From: LMUY01 sp965198565
GTDB lineage: Bacteria > Pseudomonadota > Alphaproteobacteria > Acetobacterales > Acetobacteraceae
Direction of reading: 5' to 3'
DNA length: 64,000 nucleotides
Assembly: GCA_965198565.1 (NCBI GenBank)
Contig: OZ240665.1
Location: 372,001 to 436,000 of the forward strand
The position numbers were made by a program, and so were the translations under genes. How positions within the stretch are numbered: position 1 is the stretch's first letter; each line of letters begins with the position of its first letter. The notes beneath the pieces are model-generated. The model did no database searches, had not been told where the DNA came from, and saw only the letters and a program-made list of their open reading frames with translations. Of this stretch, positions 46,333 through 55,782 are shown in pieces.

Positions 46333-47067
46333 TCAAGCAACGGCCCGCTGCTTGCGCAGGCTTTCCCCTTTCAGCTCGATGCGGTGGGCGTTGTGGATGA
46401 ACCGGTCCAGGATGGCGTCGGCCAGTGTCGGGTTGCCGACGATGTCGTGCCAGCGGTCGACTGGCACCTGGCTGGTGATGATCAGCGACCCAGCATTGTA
46501 GCGGTCCTCGACGATTTCCAGCAGGTCGCGCTGCTGTTCGGCGATCAGCGGCTCCGGTCCCCAATCGTCCAGGATCAGCAGGTCCACCCGGGCAAGCTGC
46601 TTCAGTAGCCGAGCATACCGGCCGTCGCCGCGGGCCAGGGCGAGTGCAGCAAACAGCCGCGGCACCCGCTGGTAGAACACCGACAGGTTCTCCCGGCACG
46701 CTTTATGGCCGAGCGCGCAGGCCAGCCACGACTTGCCGACGCCAGACGGCCCGGTCAGCAGGCAATGCTGCCGTTGGCGGATCCAGTCACAGCTCGTCAG
46801 CCTCATGAACACCGCACGGTCCAAGCCGCGAGGCGCGCGGTAGTCGACGTCCTCGACCGCGGCCGCGTGGCGCAGTTTGGCAGCCTTGGCCCGGCTCTCG
46901 AACCGCTTCTGCTGGCGCAGCGTGCTCTCGCGTTCGAGCAGAATGCCGAGCCACTCCGCGTGCCCAAGGGCCGCGGCCTCCGGGTTGTCCGCCAGGTCGC
47001 GGAAGCCTTTGGCCATGCCGTGCAGGCCAAGGTCGGCCAGCAGATCGAGTGTGGGATGGGTGAGCAA
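46333..47067 (-). CDS. istB: IS21 helper ATPase IstB (copy c)
   Basis: The start appears to be TTG 47067 behind AGGAGA, at the position where the copy-a homologue has ATG (LTHPTLDLLADLGLHGMAKG). The 244-residue AAA+ protein has Walker A GPSGVGKS and Walker B LLILDDWG. It is about 60% like copy a by eye. It probably cannot serve its own istA, which is broken. Confidence 0.87.
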   Translation of the reverse strand: MLTHPTLDLLADLGLHGMAKGFRDLADNPEAAALGHAEWLGILLERESTLRQQKRFESRAKAAKLRHAAAVEDVDYRAPRGLDRAVFMRLTSCDWIRQRQHCLLTGPSGVGKSWLACALGHKACRENLSVFYQRVPRLFAALALARGDGRYARLLKQLARVDLLILDDWGPEPLIAEQQRDLLEIVEDRYNAGSLIITSQVPVDRWHDIVGNPTLADAILDRFIHNAHRIELKGESLRKQRAVA

Positions 47068-47077
47068 TATCAGTCTC

Positions 47078-47532
47078 CTAATGGTAGTAGCCAGAACCGC
47101 GGATGTTGTCGTGCAGCAGCGGCGCTCCCTCCGCAGGCGCAGTGGGCGGCGACGTTCGGTCGAGCCGATGCTTGAGGATCGAGGCGACCGAGCCGTAGGA
47201 CAGCGCGCCGATCTCGATTGCGCGGGCGCTGGCTGCTTCCACCCGGGCGGCATCCAGCCCGCGGAACAGCCGCAGGATGCCGAGGCAGGTGCGGAAGCCC
47301 TGCTCGGGATGCGGCCTGCGGGCCATCACGGCGATGATCAGCGCCTCCGTGGCAGGCCCGATGCCGCGGGCGTCGCGCTGCAGGCGCTCCGGCGTCCACT
47401 CGGCATAGCGCCGGTGCGCGCTCGGCATGTGCTCGGTCTGGGTGCCGTGACGCGGGCCGCCATAGCGCCGGGCATGGGCGGCGACACGCTTGCCACGGTG
47501 GAACACCTCGATCGTGCGCTGTGTCGCCCCGG
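47078..47532 (-). pseudogene. istA: IstA (copy c), C-terminal fragment
   Basis: The frame carries QRTIEVFHRGKRVAAHARRY, then EHMPSAHRRYAEWTPERL and ends RGSGYYH at 47078. It equals the C-terminal third of the copy-a IstA. The other part begins beyond the IS256 at 48916. Confidence 0.85.
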
Positions 47533-48915
47533 GGATTGCGTCCGTCAAGCTGGTGTAAAATCCGGTGTAGTTGAGGTGGCCATTGGTCAGGCGGCTATGG
47601 TGGCGATCTCATTGGGTATAGCGTCGATAGTCGGCGGTATGAGTTCGGCCATGGCCTCGGTCTGCATGTAGCGGTGCTGGAGTTGCCACTCGTCGTTGGC
47701 CTCCAGCAGCACCGCGCCAATCAGCCTGATGATAGCGCCCTCGTTTGGAAAGATGCCGACGACGTCGGCCCGGCGTTTGACCTCCTTGTTAAGCCGTTCG
47801 ATCGGGTTGGTGCTGTGGATCTTCACCCGGTGCTGGGCGGGGAAGTTCATGTAGGCCAGCACGTCGGCCTCGCTCTCGTCGATGAACGCACCGAGCTTCG
47901 GCCATTTGTCGCGGAGTTGGTCGGCGACGTGACGCATGGTCTGGGTGGCGTTCTGATGGTCCAACTGGGTGAATGCCTGGCGAAGAGCGGCCGATACCAT
48001 GTTCTGCTGGCCTTTCGGCACGTAGGCCTGTGCATTGCGCATCCAGTGAACGCGGCATCTTTGCCACGTGGAGCCCAGCACCCGGCGGATCGCAGCCTTC
48101 AGGCCTTCGTGCGCGTCTGAGATGACGAGCTTGGTGCCGCGCAGGCCCCGCTTGACCAGGCTCTTGAGGAACGTCGACCAGAACATCTCCGCCTCCGAAG
48201 GCCCGATGTGCAGGCCAACAATCTCGCGCTTGCCCTCGGTGTTCACGGCCACAGCGATTATCACCGCCACCGTCCTGATCTGCCCACCCTCACGCTGCTT
48301 GAGGTAGGTGGCATCCAGCCAGAGATAAGGCCAATCGCCGACAAGAGGGCGTTCGAGAAAGGCATTCACCCGATCGTCGATGTCCTTGCACAGCTTGCTC
48401 ACCGTGCTCTTGCTGATCCCTGCCAGGCCCATCGCCTGCACCAGGTCATCCACCCGCCGCGTCGACACGCCGCCGATCCACGCTTCCTGGATTACCGCCA
48501 CCAGGGCCTTCTCGGACGTCTTGCGGGGCTCCAGAAACGGCGGGAAGTAGCTGCCCTGGCGCAGCTTGGGGATGCGGAGCTGCAGGCTGCCCAGCCGCGT
48601 GTCCAGCGTCCGGTCGCGGTAGCCGTTGCGATAGGTCGCCCGCTCGGCCGTGCGCTCGTGCCGTCCGGCGCCGATCAGCCCCTCTACGTCCGTCTCCATC
48701 AGCAACTGCACCACAGCCTCCGCCACACTGCGCAGGAAGTCGCCATCTCCGGCTTTCGCCAGCAGCTCGGCCAACGGTAGTCTGTCCTCGGTCATCGGGT
48801 CCTCGTCGGTTCAGGTTAGAGCCTCGCAACTCCACCTTAGCCAGCCGATCCGATGACCACCTCCGCCTACACCGCCGACGTCAGCGAAATTCCACCACGA
48901 GCACGGACGCTATCC
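47533..48915 (-). mobile_element. IS256-family insertion sequence inside istA
   Basis: GGATTGCGTCCGT at 47533 and its near-complement ending GGACGCTATCC at 48915 form the terminal repeats. They continue with GGTGTAAAATCC and GGTGGAATTTCG. The flanks CCCCGGG and CCCGGG suggest a mutated target duplication. The element is about 1.38 kb with one transposase. Confidence 0.8.
47587..48795 (-). CDS. IS256-family (mutator-type) transposase
   Basis: The 402-residue protein starts at ATG 48795. It contains the mutator-type core: LWLDATYLKQREGG (first Asp), LVISDAHEGLKAAI (second Asp) and STNPIERLNKEVKRR (Glu). The N-terminus has LLETDVEGLIGAGRHER-like residues usual for IS256. It appears intact. Confidence 0.95.
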   Translation of the reverse strand: MTEDRLPLAELLAKAGDGDFLRSVAEAVVQLLMETDVEGLIGAGRHERTAERATYRNGYRDRTLDTRLGSLQLRIPKLRQGSYFPPFLEPRKTSEKALVAVIQEAWIGGVSTRRVDDLVQAMGLAGISKSTVSKLCKDIDDRVNAFLERPLVGDWPYLWLDATYLKQREGGQIRTVAVIIAVAVNTEGKREIVGLHIGPSEAEMFWSTFLKSLVKRGLRGTKLVISDAHEGLKAAIRRVLGSTWQRCRVHWMRNAQAYVPKGQQNMVSAALRQAFTQLDHQNATQTMRHVADQLRDKWPKLGAFIDESEADVLAYMNFPAQHRVKIHSTNPIERLNKEVKRRADVVGIFPNEGAIIRLIGAVLLEANDEWQLQHRYMQTEAMAELIPPTIDAIPNEIATIAA

Positions 48916-50084
48916 GCCCGGGTGTCGACCTGCTCGCGGATCAAGGCGTGCGGCACCGAGTAGAAGAAGCCCTGCACCTCGTCATGCGCAGCGTGCTTCG
49001 CACGACGTGGTAGTCGATGCCGACACGGGCGAGGTGCCACTCGGCATATTCGAAGTCGTCCTGCGGCGGCGCTCGCATCACCGGTTGCTCGATCGCCTCG
49101 AACAGCTGGCGGCGGCTCATGCCGAGGCGGCGCATCTCACGGCTGTTCATCCGCTCCACCGCGATGGCAATGGCGGCGTTGCACTCGGCCAGGGAGAAGA
49201 ACGTCGCGTTGCGCAGGCGACCGACGATGTAGGATGGGCGAACCGCACCCCGGCCTCCACCGCCGCCTTGTCGCGCGGGCGCCGGGGCCGGGCGGGCAGG
49301 ATGCCGACGCCGTAGTGCGACGCCATCGCACCGTAGCTGCGGTTCACCTCCGGGTCGTAGAATGACGCCTTGTGGATGGCGCTCTTGAGGTTGTCGGGCA
49401 CCAGCAGCCGCGGAACCACGCCCCAGAACCGGACCATGCGCACGTGTGCGCCGATCCAGTCCGGCAGCGTCTGCGTCCAGGTCGCCTCCGCATAGGTCAG
49501 GCTGGACGCCCCTCCGCTGCCATTCCACGCGCTATGCGCGCGGAACCTTGGGCAGCTCCGCCCAGCACCGCGACGAAGATCTCCGCCGTGCTCACCACGC
49601 CCATGACCGGGTCGGTGATCGGCACCAGCTTGCCGGAGTAGTCGACGAACGCCTTGTGTCCGGCCTCGTGCTGCTGGCGCATGGTGGGCGACAGCCGCCG
49701 CTCGAACTCGCGGAACAGTTGGCAGAACCGGCTGTAGGCATACCCCTCCGGGTGAACCGCCCGATACTCCTCCCACAGCACCAGCAGATTGACGCCGGGC
49801 CGCTTGAGCTCGCGCACCAGGGCCGACCAGTCGGGCTCGGCGTGATATCTCGCCCCGGCGCGCACGCCCGCGTTGACGAACAGCCGCGCCATCAGGCTCT
49901 CGTCGGTGACGTCCGCCGCCAGCAGCCAGACAATCCCCGCCGCGGCCGCCCGGCCCAGGTACTCGCGTACCGTGCTCGGCGACACGCCCAACTCGCGCGC
50001 GATCTCCCGGGTGCTCGCCCCGGCGCCGAAGCGCATCGTCAGCAACTGCTTGATCCGCCGCATGGACAGCCTCTGTGTCGGCAT
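48916..50084 (-). pseudogene. istA: IstA (copy c), N-terminal part with several lesions
   Basis: The start ATG 50084 opens an HTH (STREIARELGVSPSTVREYL) and the first Asp block AFVDYSGKLVPI. After AEIFVAVLG about 50 extra bases (49490-49545 region) change the frame before SSLTYAEATWTQTLPDWIG. A second frame change near 49240 precedes YIVGRLRNATFFSLAECN. The frame then reaches the IS256 at 48915. The gene is dead. Confidence 0.8.
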
Positions 50085-50297
50085 CCCGCCCCTCCATCGA
50101 TTGCGATGGCGGCACTGGAAGCCAGATCATTGCTGACCCGCGAGACAATCCCTTCCCCGGATGCCCGCTACCCAAACAGGGTGGGCGGCATCGTCAGAAT
50201 GGTGGGCGGCTTGAGATTGGAATGGTGGGCGCCATCACGTCAGAACGATGGGCGGCATCAGATCGGAATAGGTGGGCGGCTTACGTCGGAATCCGCA

Positions 50298-50553
50298 CAT
50301 CAGGGTCAGGTGACGGTGGCGCGGCTGCTGGCGCAATTGCGGGCGATCGGCACCCGCGTGTCCAAGCGCCAGGTCATGCGCCTGCTGATCGCCGGCCAGG
50401 AGGACTTCACCCATGAGGCCCGCGAAATCGCCTTCTGGGACTATCTCGGCGACAGGCTGGCAGTCCCAAATTGTCAGCCAGTTCCGCACCTACCACGCCT
50501 CGTCAGCCTTCGATGTCAAGCCGCATAGCCGCCCGGGATTTTGCCCCTCTTAC
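50298..50553 (+). pseudogene. Internally deleted IS66 relic
   Basis: Bases 50298-50424 match 9650-9776 of the intact IS66 (GQVTVARLLAQLRAIGTRVS). The sequence then jumps to the equivalent of 10714-10839, ending with the intact terminal repeat at 50553. The left end of the element is missing. The insertion truncates the relaxase gene. Confidence 0.82.
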
Positions 50554-51198
50554 AAATCCTTGCGTCTCCACTGCCGTCCGGAAAGCGCGACCATTGTCAG
50601 AGCTGCGCCAGATCGCAATCACGGCCGCCCTTATAAGGTTCAGATCAAGCCCGGACCGGTCGGCCTGCCGCAGCTCTACGTCCGACAGACGGCGCTTGGG
50701 ACGAGTTACGCCATCTCGGCCAACGTGAGCGCCCTGAACCCATGCATGGCCGAACTCTTCCTCCAGCTGCCGGGCGGCTACCTCGTGGCGTCGATAGTTG
50801 AAGCTGCTGGAGATCGGCCTCAGGGTTTCCCGATGGATCCGACCCCAGACCACGTGCAGGTGGATTCGGCCGTTCTTGATGTGCTGGACGACGATGCGGG
50901 GCTGCCCGCCTAGTCCGAGCTTCTCTTCGGACAGGTCTACCGTTCTAAGTGTCTGGGCTTCGCTCAGCGGCGCCTCGGCGGGCCCAGCGTTGAGCGACAA
51001 ATGGTAGACCGACTTCTTGCATCCGCAAGCAACGCCGTAGGCTGCCATTTCCCGGAGGGCACCACGAACATCGTTGGCCGCCGTGCCCCTGATCTCGCGG
51101 ATGACCACGCTCTCGTTCGTGTCTACCCGTTGAAGGTGAGGGGCAAGGTAGTTGGTGTAGCTGGCGTAACCCAGTCGCGGGCCGCCTCTCAGGATCAT
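50554..51198 (-). pseudogene. mobA: MobA/VirD2-type relaxase, truncated
   Basis: The frame from ATG 51198 encodes the N-terminal relaxase domain. RGTAANDVRGALREMAAYG and YHLSLNAGPAE are followed by motif III, QHIKNGRIHLHVVWGRI, with the metal-binding His pair. After AVETQGF the sequence becomes IS66 relic, giving a false tail and a stop at 50503. Relaxases nick oriT and pilot DNA in conjugation. The primase or C-terminal part is missing, so the product may still bind but mobilization is doubtful. Confidence 0.8.
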
Positions 51199-51566
51199 GG
51201 GAGTCGCCCTAGTGCCAGAAACAAAGCGCCCCGAATGCTCATGATCTCGGACTGGATTTCGCGCAACTGCTCAGCCTGTGGAGCAATGCCGGTGCTGTTC
51301 GCGGTTCTCGCCATCTGGTTAACATTGCCGTCCAGGGACCCCACGGCAGCCAGCACTTTGACCAGTTCAACCTTGGCAGCTGGCGGTCGCCGAACAGCCC
51401 GAGGACCGGTATTGCCCAAGGCAGTCGCACGCAGGTAGGCCCCGGCTGACAACCCGGCACGGTCCGCGGCGGCGTCCAAGTCGGCGCCCTCCTTCGGGGT
51501 CAAGCGTATTGCCACCGAGCGGGTACGCTGCCGCTTTTCGGACTTGCTTGCTACTTTCCTCGCCAC
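51195..51566 (-). CDS. mobC: MobC-type relaxosome protein
   Basis: I choose GTG 51566 because GGAGGAGGAGG lies just upstream. The 123-residue protein has a ribbon-helix-helix-like start (RTRSVAIRLTPKEGADLDAAADRAGLSAGAYLR) and a C-terminal helix pair with VGSLDGNVNQMARTAN, typical of MobC. It overlaps mobA by four bases. MobC helps melt oriT for the relaxase. The hairpins at 51619-51671 upstream are the likely site. Confidence 0.82.
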   Translation of the reverse strand: MARKVASKSEKRQRTRSVAIRLTPKEGADLDAAADRAGLSAGAYLRATALGNTGPRAVRRPPAAKVELVKVLAAVGSLDGNVNQMARTANSTGIAPQAEQLREIQSEIMSIRGALFLALGRLP

Positions 51567-51618
51567 CTCGCCTCCTCCTCCATCGCCCGGTTTCCGCCCA
51601 GCAGTTCCGGAGGTCCAC

Positions 51619-51671
51619 GGAGGGTGGAACCCTCCTGGCCAGCCCGCACGGTTTACCGTGCATGGCTGGCC
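51619..51671. promoter_or_regulatory. Two hairpins upstream of mobC, candidate oriT
   Basis: GGAGGGT at 51619-51625 pairs with ACCCTCC at 51629-51635. GGCCAGCC-GCACGGT at 51637-51652 pairs with ACCGTGC-GGCTGGCC at 51655-51671 with small bulges. oriT regions of mobilizable elements usually lie just upstream of mobC/mobA and carry such inverted repeats beside the nick site. A leader attenuator is the alternative. Confidence 0.5.
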
Positions 51672-51830
51672 TTCTCCGAATACCTCCACCACAGGAGGCA
51701 ATACACCGAGCCAAAGCGCAAGTACGCCGAAGCACTTTTAAAGGTATATAACGGTCGCTCTCCACCCGGATGCAGTATGTATTTCCTGTTACTGCGATCG
51801 CGGCAGTGATTCGGCACGGGAGAATGGTTT

Positions 51831-53246
51831 ATGATTCAGGTGGATTATGGTTCGACTCCTCGGCCGAACCGACATGTTTATCGCGAAGCCTGGCTTGATG
51901 CTGGGCTGACTCTGCTTCGACGGCCGTTCAAGGAGCACGGCTTCAGCCTCGATAGGAAGATCCGTATGGCGATCGGATTTACGAGCGGAGGTCGAAGGAG
52001 CAACTTGTTCGGCGAGGTCTTCCGGCAGGAGAAGTCGGCCGGCGGGTATTTCGAACTCTGGATAATGCCCACGATCTCGGACCCGTATGACGTCCTGACC
52101 GTTCTCACATCGTTGCTGATGATCACGTTGGCCGGTGATGCCAAGGCCCCCTACAAGCTCATCGCGACGAAGATCGGAATGAATGGGGACAAGAAGAAGC
52201 CCGCCGCCGAAGGCAAGATGATGCGGCGTTTAAACGCCATCGCAGCAGAGCTCGGCCCGTTTCCGCACGACGTTGTGGATGTCAGAGCTACCGCTGTGGG
52301 TCTTGGTCCCAAACAGGATACCCGCCAACTCCTCGCGGCCTGCCCCGAATGCGGGGTCAAGATCCGTCTCACTGCGCTGGCCATCAACACGGCTGGTCTG
52401 CCTGTATGCGGCAAGGATGGCGTGTCGTTTGAGCTCCGCGTCGCTGACCAGCATTCCGGCAAGAATGCTGCCACCGATGGCGATGCCGCACCGGCGTTGA
52501 CAGACACCAGCGATCCCTCTCCGCAGCGCAAGAGCCCTTCCAACGACTACGGTGGAGTTCCTTCATCAGTGATTGGCGATCCTTCCGCTGATGAGGAGTC
52601 TGACGTTCCGACCGGCAGCATCAGTGTGGTTCCGTTTACACCGTCCGGCGCTGACCAGAGGTCAGCGAACGATGCTGTAGCTACCCGCGATCCAGTGTCG
52701 GCATTGCCCGACAGCGCCAGTGAAGCCACGTCTCAGCAGGGCGATCAGGCCAGCGACGCCGATGACACCATCATGTCGGATGCTGGCTCTGACGCGAATG
52801 ACCGGCCACAATCCGATACTGTCGAAGCGGCATTTACATCGGCGACACCAGACCTGAATGAAAGTGAGAGCGCTTCCGCTCAAGCATTGACCGCGGCGTC
52901 GACTGATAGCTCGAGCGACCTATCCTCGACGCCCGGTGATGACCTGTTCGGCAATGGTGAAGGAAGCGAGGCATCGATCGCAGACGCTTGTCCGGCCAAG
53001 AAGATCAGGTCGCCCTCGCCGGAAGCAGTTCGCCCCCGTGACAAGCAATCGCCGATGTGGACAGCTCCTTTTCCGGAGCCACCGAATGACGCGACGGCCA
53101 GCCAGCTCGACCGGTCTGCCGAGAGTGTCAATTTCTACCGCACCGAGTGGAGGGGCGTCAAGAACAAGCTGATGGTACAGAGGCTTGTCTTGGCGAATGG
53201 TGGCACATTCAAAGTCAGCGAGGCTGATGATGCCCAGGCACCGTAG
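51831..53246 (+). CDS. SprT-like plasmid protein without zinc site, with a long disordered tail
   Basis: The 471-residue protein has an N-terminal domain (residues about 15-190) that follows the order of plasmid SprT-like proteins: VYREAWLDAGLTLLRRPFKEHGF, then FELWIMPTISDPYDVLTVLTSLLMITLAGD, APYKLIATKIGM, LNAIAAELGPFPH and a Cys4-like CPECGVKIRL...GLPVCGKDG. In that family the segment after DVL is a HELxHA zinc site; here it reads TSLLMIT and no HExxH is present. Residues about 205-420 are acidic, Ser/Asp-rich and of low complexity. A basic patch and YRTEWRGVKNKLMV close the protein. It lies beside mobC and a recombinase. The function is unknown. Confidence 0.6.
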   Translation: MIQVDYGSTPRPNRHVYREAWLDAGLTLLRRPFKEHGFSLDRKIRMAIGFTSGGRRSNLFGEVFRQEKSAGGYFELWIMPTISDPYDVLTVLTSLLMITLAGDAKAPYKLIATKIGMNGDKKKPAAEGKMMRRLNAIAAELGPFPHDVVDVRATAVGLGPKQDTRQLLAACPECGVKIRLTALAINTAGLPVCGKDGVSFELRVADQHSGKNAATDGDAAPALTDTSDPSPQRKSPSNDYGGVPSSVIGDPSADEESDVPTGSISVVPFTPSGADQRSANDAVATRDPVSALPDSASEATSQQGDQASDADDTIMSDAGSDANDRPQSDTVEAAFTSATPDLNESESASAQALTAASTDSSSDLSSTPGDDLFGNGEGSEASIADACPAKKIRSPSPEAVRPRDKQSPMWTAPFPEPPNDATASQLDRSAESVNFYRTEWRGVKNKLMVQRLVLANGGTFKVSEADDAQAP

Positions 53247-53552
53247 CGTCCCAGCTCCTCATCACGGTCAGGAGCCACTCCCCGAGTGGCCCGTGACCCC
53301 CGCCGGCTCACCGCCGATCTTTGAACGGGCAGCCGGCAAGGGAGCCTTGCCGACACGCCTGGAGGCTGCGCAGCATGGAGAGCCAGGATCCGGCGACGCA
53401 CAGCTCTCAGCCCGCGCTGGCGAAGGCACGCAGGACGTTCTCCGTCTCGCCCGACTGCTCGGTGAGCAAGCGGCACGACGGCGGTTTCGGTCAGAGGGTG
53501 CCGTCGTGGTCTTGGATTGGCACGTGGCGGTTGCGTTAGGGTTGATCTTGGG
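53247..53552 (+). other. Possible remnant of a small gene before the recombinase
   Basis: One frame reads GEGTQDVLRLARLLGEQAARRRFR (about 53413-53490), similar to small proteins often encoded before large serine recombinases. There is no clear start or stop, and the recombinase N-terminus that should overlap here is also missing. Confidence 0.3.
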
Positions 53553-54408
53553 AGCAGCGATGCGGCGGTTAGCGGTTCGAACGATCGGCGGCCTGGCTAT
53601 CAGGCGATGCTGGAAGCGGCGCGTAGGTCGACGTTCGATGTGATTGTCTCCGAATCGCTGGATCGGCTGTCTCGCGACCAGGAGGACGTCGCTGCCGCGT
53701 ATAAGGGTTGTAGCTTTGCCGGCGTCAGGATCATTACGATTACGGAAGGAGTGGTCTCGGAACTTCAGGTCGGCCTCAACGGCACTATGAATGCGCTGTT
53801 CCTTAGCAAGCTTGCCGGCAATACCCGCCGTGGCTTGCGCGGCCGTATCGTAGCCGGATTCGCGGCGGGAGGTATCACCTACGGCTACGCCGTGGCGCTG
53901 GACGTAGACCACGAAGGCAAGCTCGTGCGAGGCGCTCGCCGCATCGTGGAAGCGCAAGCCGCCATCGTCCGCCGGATCTTTTGCAATTACGCCGATGGCG
54001 TTTCGCCCAAGATGATCGCGACGACACTGAATGCAGAAGGAATTAAGGCTCCTAAGGGCGGAGCCTGGTCGCCAAGCACGATCAACGGCAATCGCCGCCG
54101 CGGTACGGGAATTTTGAACAACGAGCTGTATGCGGGCTGGCTAGTTTGGAACCGTCAGCGTTACGGTAAGGATCCGGAGACCGACAATCGTGTTCCGCGG
54201 CCGAATGCCGAGGAGGATGTTGAACGAACGAAGGTTCCACACCTCCGGATCGTCGACGACAAGCTCTGGCAGCGTGTCCGTGAACGGCAAGGCAAGCTGG
54301 ACAAGCAAGCTGAGGTAAGCGGAGGAGCCGCACACGCCAAGCAACGGCCTCGAAGCATCTTTTCTGGGCTGATGCGATGCGGCGTCTGCGGTGCCGGGTT
54401 CTCTAATA
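53517..54408 (+). pseudogene. Large serine recombinase, segment 1
   Basis: The recognisable protein starts at DAAVSGSNDRRPGYQAML (about 53553) and runs through VSESLDRLSRDQEDVAA and LSKLAGNTRRGLRGRI. The recombinase domain follows (GVSPKMIATTLNAEGIKAPKGGAW, NELYAGWLVWNRQRY). It reaches the zinc-ribbon start SGLMRCGVCGAGFS, where an IS630 is inserted (TA at 54407-54408). The N-terminal 50-60 residues with the catalytic Ser are not found upstream, so the 5' end was lost earlier. The gene continues at 55574, 61828 and probably beyond 63807. Confidence 0.87.
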
Positions 54409-55571
54409 CCAGCGGTCGAAAGTCCTGACCCGTAGGGGGATTCCCACGTGCGCGTGGATGTGAGTCGATATGATCTGCATCGATTCGCGGAGTGTGGTGT
54501 GGTTGCTATTGCGGTTACCCGGACAGACCTCAGCCTGTCAGACTTGCGCGCGGCGGCCAAGCGCGCGGTGGACACCAAGCAGGCGCGACGTATTCTTGCC
54601 ATCGCGATGGTGTTGGATGGCTACAGCCGCGAGGACGCGGCGCGGGCCTGCGGCATGGATCGCCAGACGCTGCGTGACTGGGTGCATCGCTACAACGAGG
54701 CGGGGCTCGCTGGGCTTGGCGATCGTCCACGCAGCGGCCGGCCCGCCAGCCTGACCGCGGCTGAACGTGCCGAAGTGGCGGGCTGGGTGGAGCAGGGCGC
54801 GGACCTGGCAACGGATGGCGTTGTGCGCTTCCGGCGGGTCGATCTGCGCGACCGGATTGCCGCGAACTTTGCCGTCTATTTGCACGAACGCAGCGTGGGC
54901 AAGCTGCTTGGCGAACTCGGCTACCGTCGCCTGTCGGTGCGGCCTTTGCACCCGCAAACCGATTTGGCGGCACAGGAGGCTTTTAAAAAAACTTTGCCGC
55001 GCTCGCGGCAGCGGCGTTAGGCAAACGCGCCGTTGGCAAGCCGGTCGAAGTCTGGTTCGGCGACGAGGCAAGGGTTGGCCAACAGGGAACGCTAACCCGC
55101 ATCTGGGCCAAGCGGGGCAGCCGCCCGCGCGCGTTGCGCGACCGTCGCTTTAATTGGGCCTATGTGTTTGGCGCCATTTGCCCGGCGCGCGCCACCGGCG
55201 CTGCCTTGGTCATGCCAACCGTCAGCGTTGACGTTATGAACAAGTATCTCGCCGAAGTCAGTGTGTGCGTGAGCGCTGGCGCCATCGCCTTGCTGGTGAT
55301 CGACGGTGCCGGCTGGCACCGCTCGCCAAAGTTGATCGTGCCAGCCAATATCGCACTGCTGATCCTGCCGCCCTACGCGCCCGAACTGAACCCGGTCGAA
55401 CTCATCTGGGAGTATCTCCGCGCCAACGCATTCGCCCATCAGGTCTGGGACACCTACAGCGCCGTTCTGGACGCCTGCTGCAACGCCTGGAACAAGCTCA
55501 TCGCCACCCCAGAGGTGATCCAATCAATCGGCAGCCGCGATTGGGCACAGGTCAAAACTTAAGGCCGCTGG
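54409..55571 (+). mobile_element. IS630-family insertion sequence, copy B
   Basis: Ends CCAGCGGTCGAAAG and GGCCGCTGG lie between TA at 54407-54408 and 55572-55573. The length is 1163 bp, as in copy A, to which it is nearly identical. It sits in the zinc-ribbon part of the serine recombinase gene. Confidence 0.92.
54499..55562 (+). CDS. IS630 transposase, copy B, two frames joined by a -1 shift
   Basis: OrfA starts at GTG 54499 and closes at 55020. OrfB in the -1 frame starts at the TTTTAAAAAAAC run (about 54981-54992) and continues NFAALAAAALGKRAVGKPVEVW to a TAA at 55560-55562. All DDE blocks are intact. Of the three near-identical copies this is the one with normal frames and normal stop, so it is the best candidate for an active source. 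Confidence 0.88.
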
Positions 55572-55619
55572 TATAAGATAAGCGCCACGCACTTCGGCTG
55601 CTCGGGGGTGCGGAACAAG
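55572..55619 (+). pseudogene. Large serine recombinase, segment 2
   Basis: With one TA removed, GFS continues as NKISATHFGCSGVRNK in the same frame, the middle of the recombinase zinc ribbon. The segment ends at 55619 with GGAACAAG, the 8-bp sequence duplicated by the IS66 that follows. Confidence 0.8.
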
Positions 55620-55782
55620 GTAAGCGTCGCGGCAGCCATAGCCTAGACGTGACTGCATTGAGTTTAGGGCGCCATGTGCCGTGGCGAATAGTGGTGAACC
55701 CTTCACCCTTGGCAATCAGGTTCGTGCGGGTCGGGGGGTTGGCGTTCGTATTGGGCGCGATCAGGTGCGAGTTTTCAGCGTC

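Larger units (their letters stand above)
46185..50297 (-). mobile_element. IS21-family insertion sequence (copy c) containing an IS256
   Basis: Outer ends TGCGTATTCCGAC (46185-46197) and GTCGGAATCCGCA (50285-50297) and several inner ATTCCGATC-type repeats match the IS21 group of copy a. istB is intact but istA is split by an IS256 and otherwise decayed. The flanks share no target repeat; the right one is an IS66 relic, so the locus was rearranged. Confidence 0.82.

Noticed and set aside
55000..55020. OrfA stop of IS630 copy B taken as the end of a stand-alone protein
   Set aside because: The A-run and conserved -1 frame across four copies argue for a fused product.
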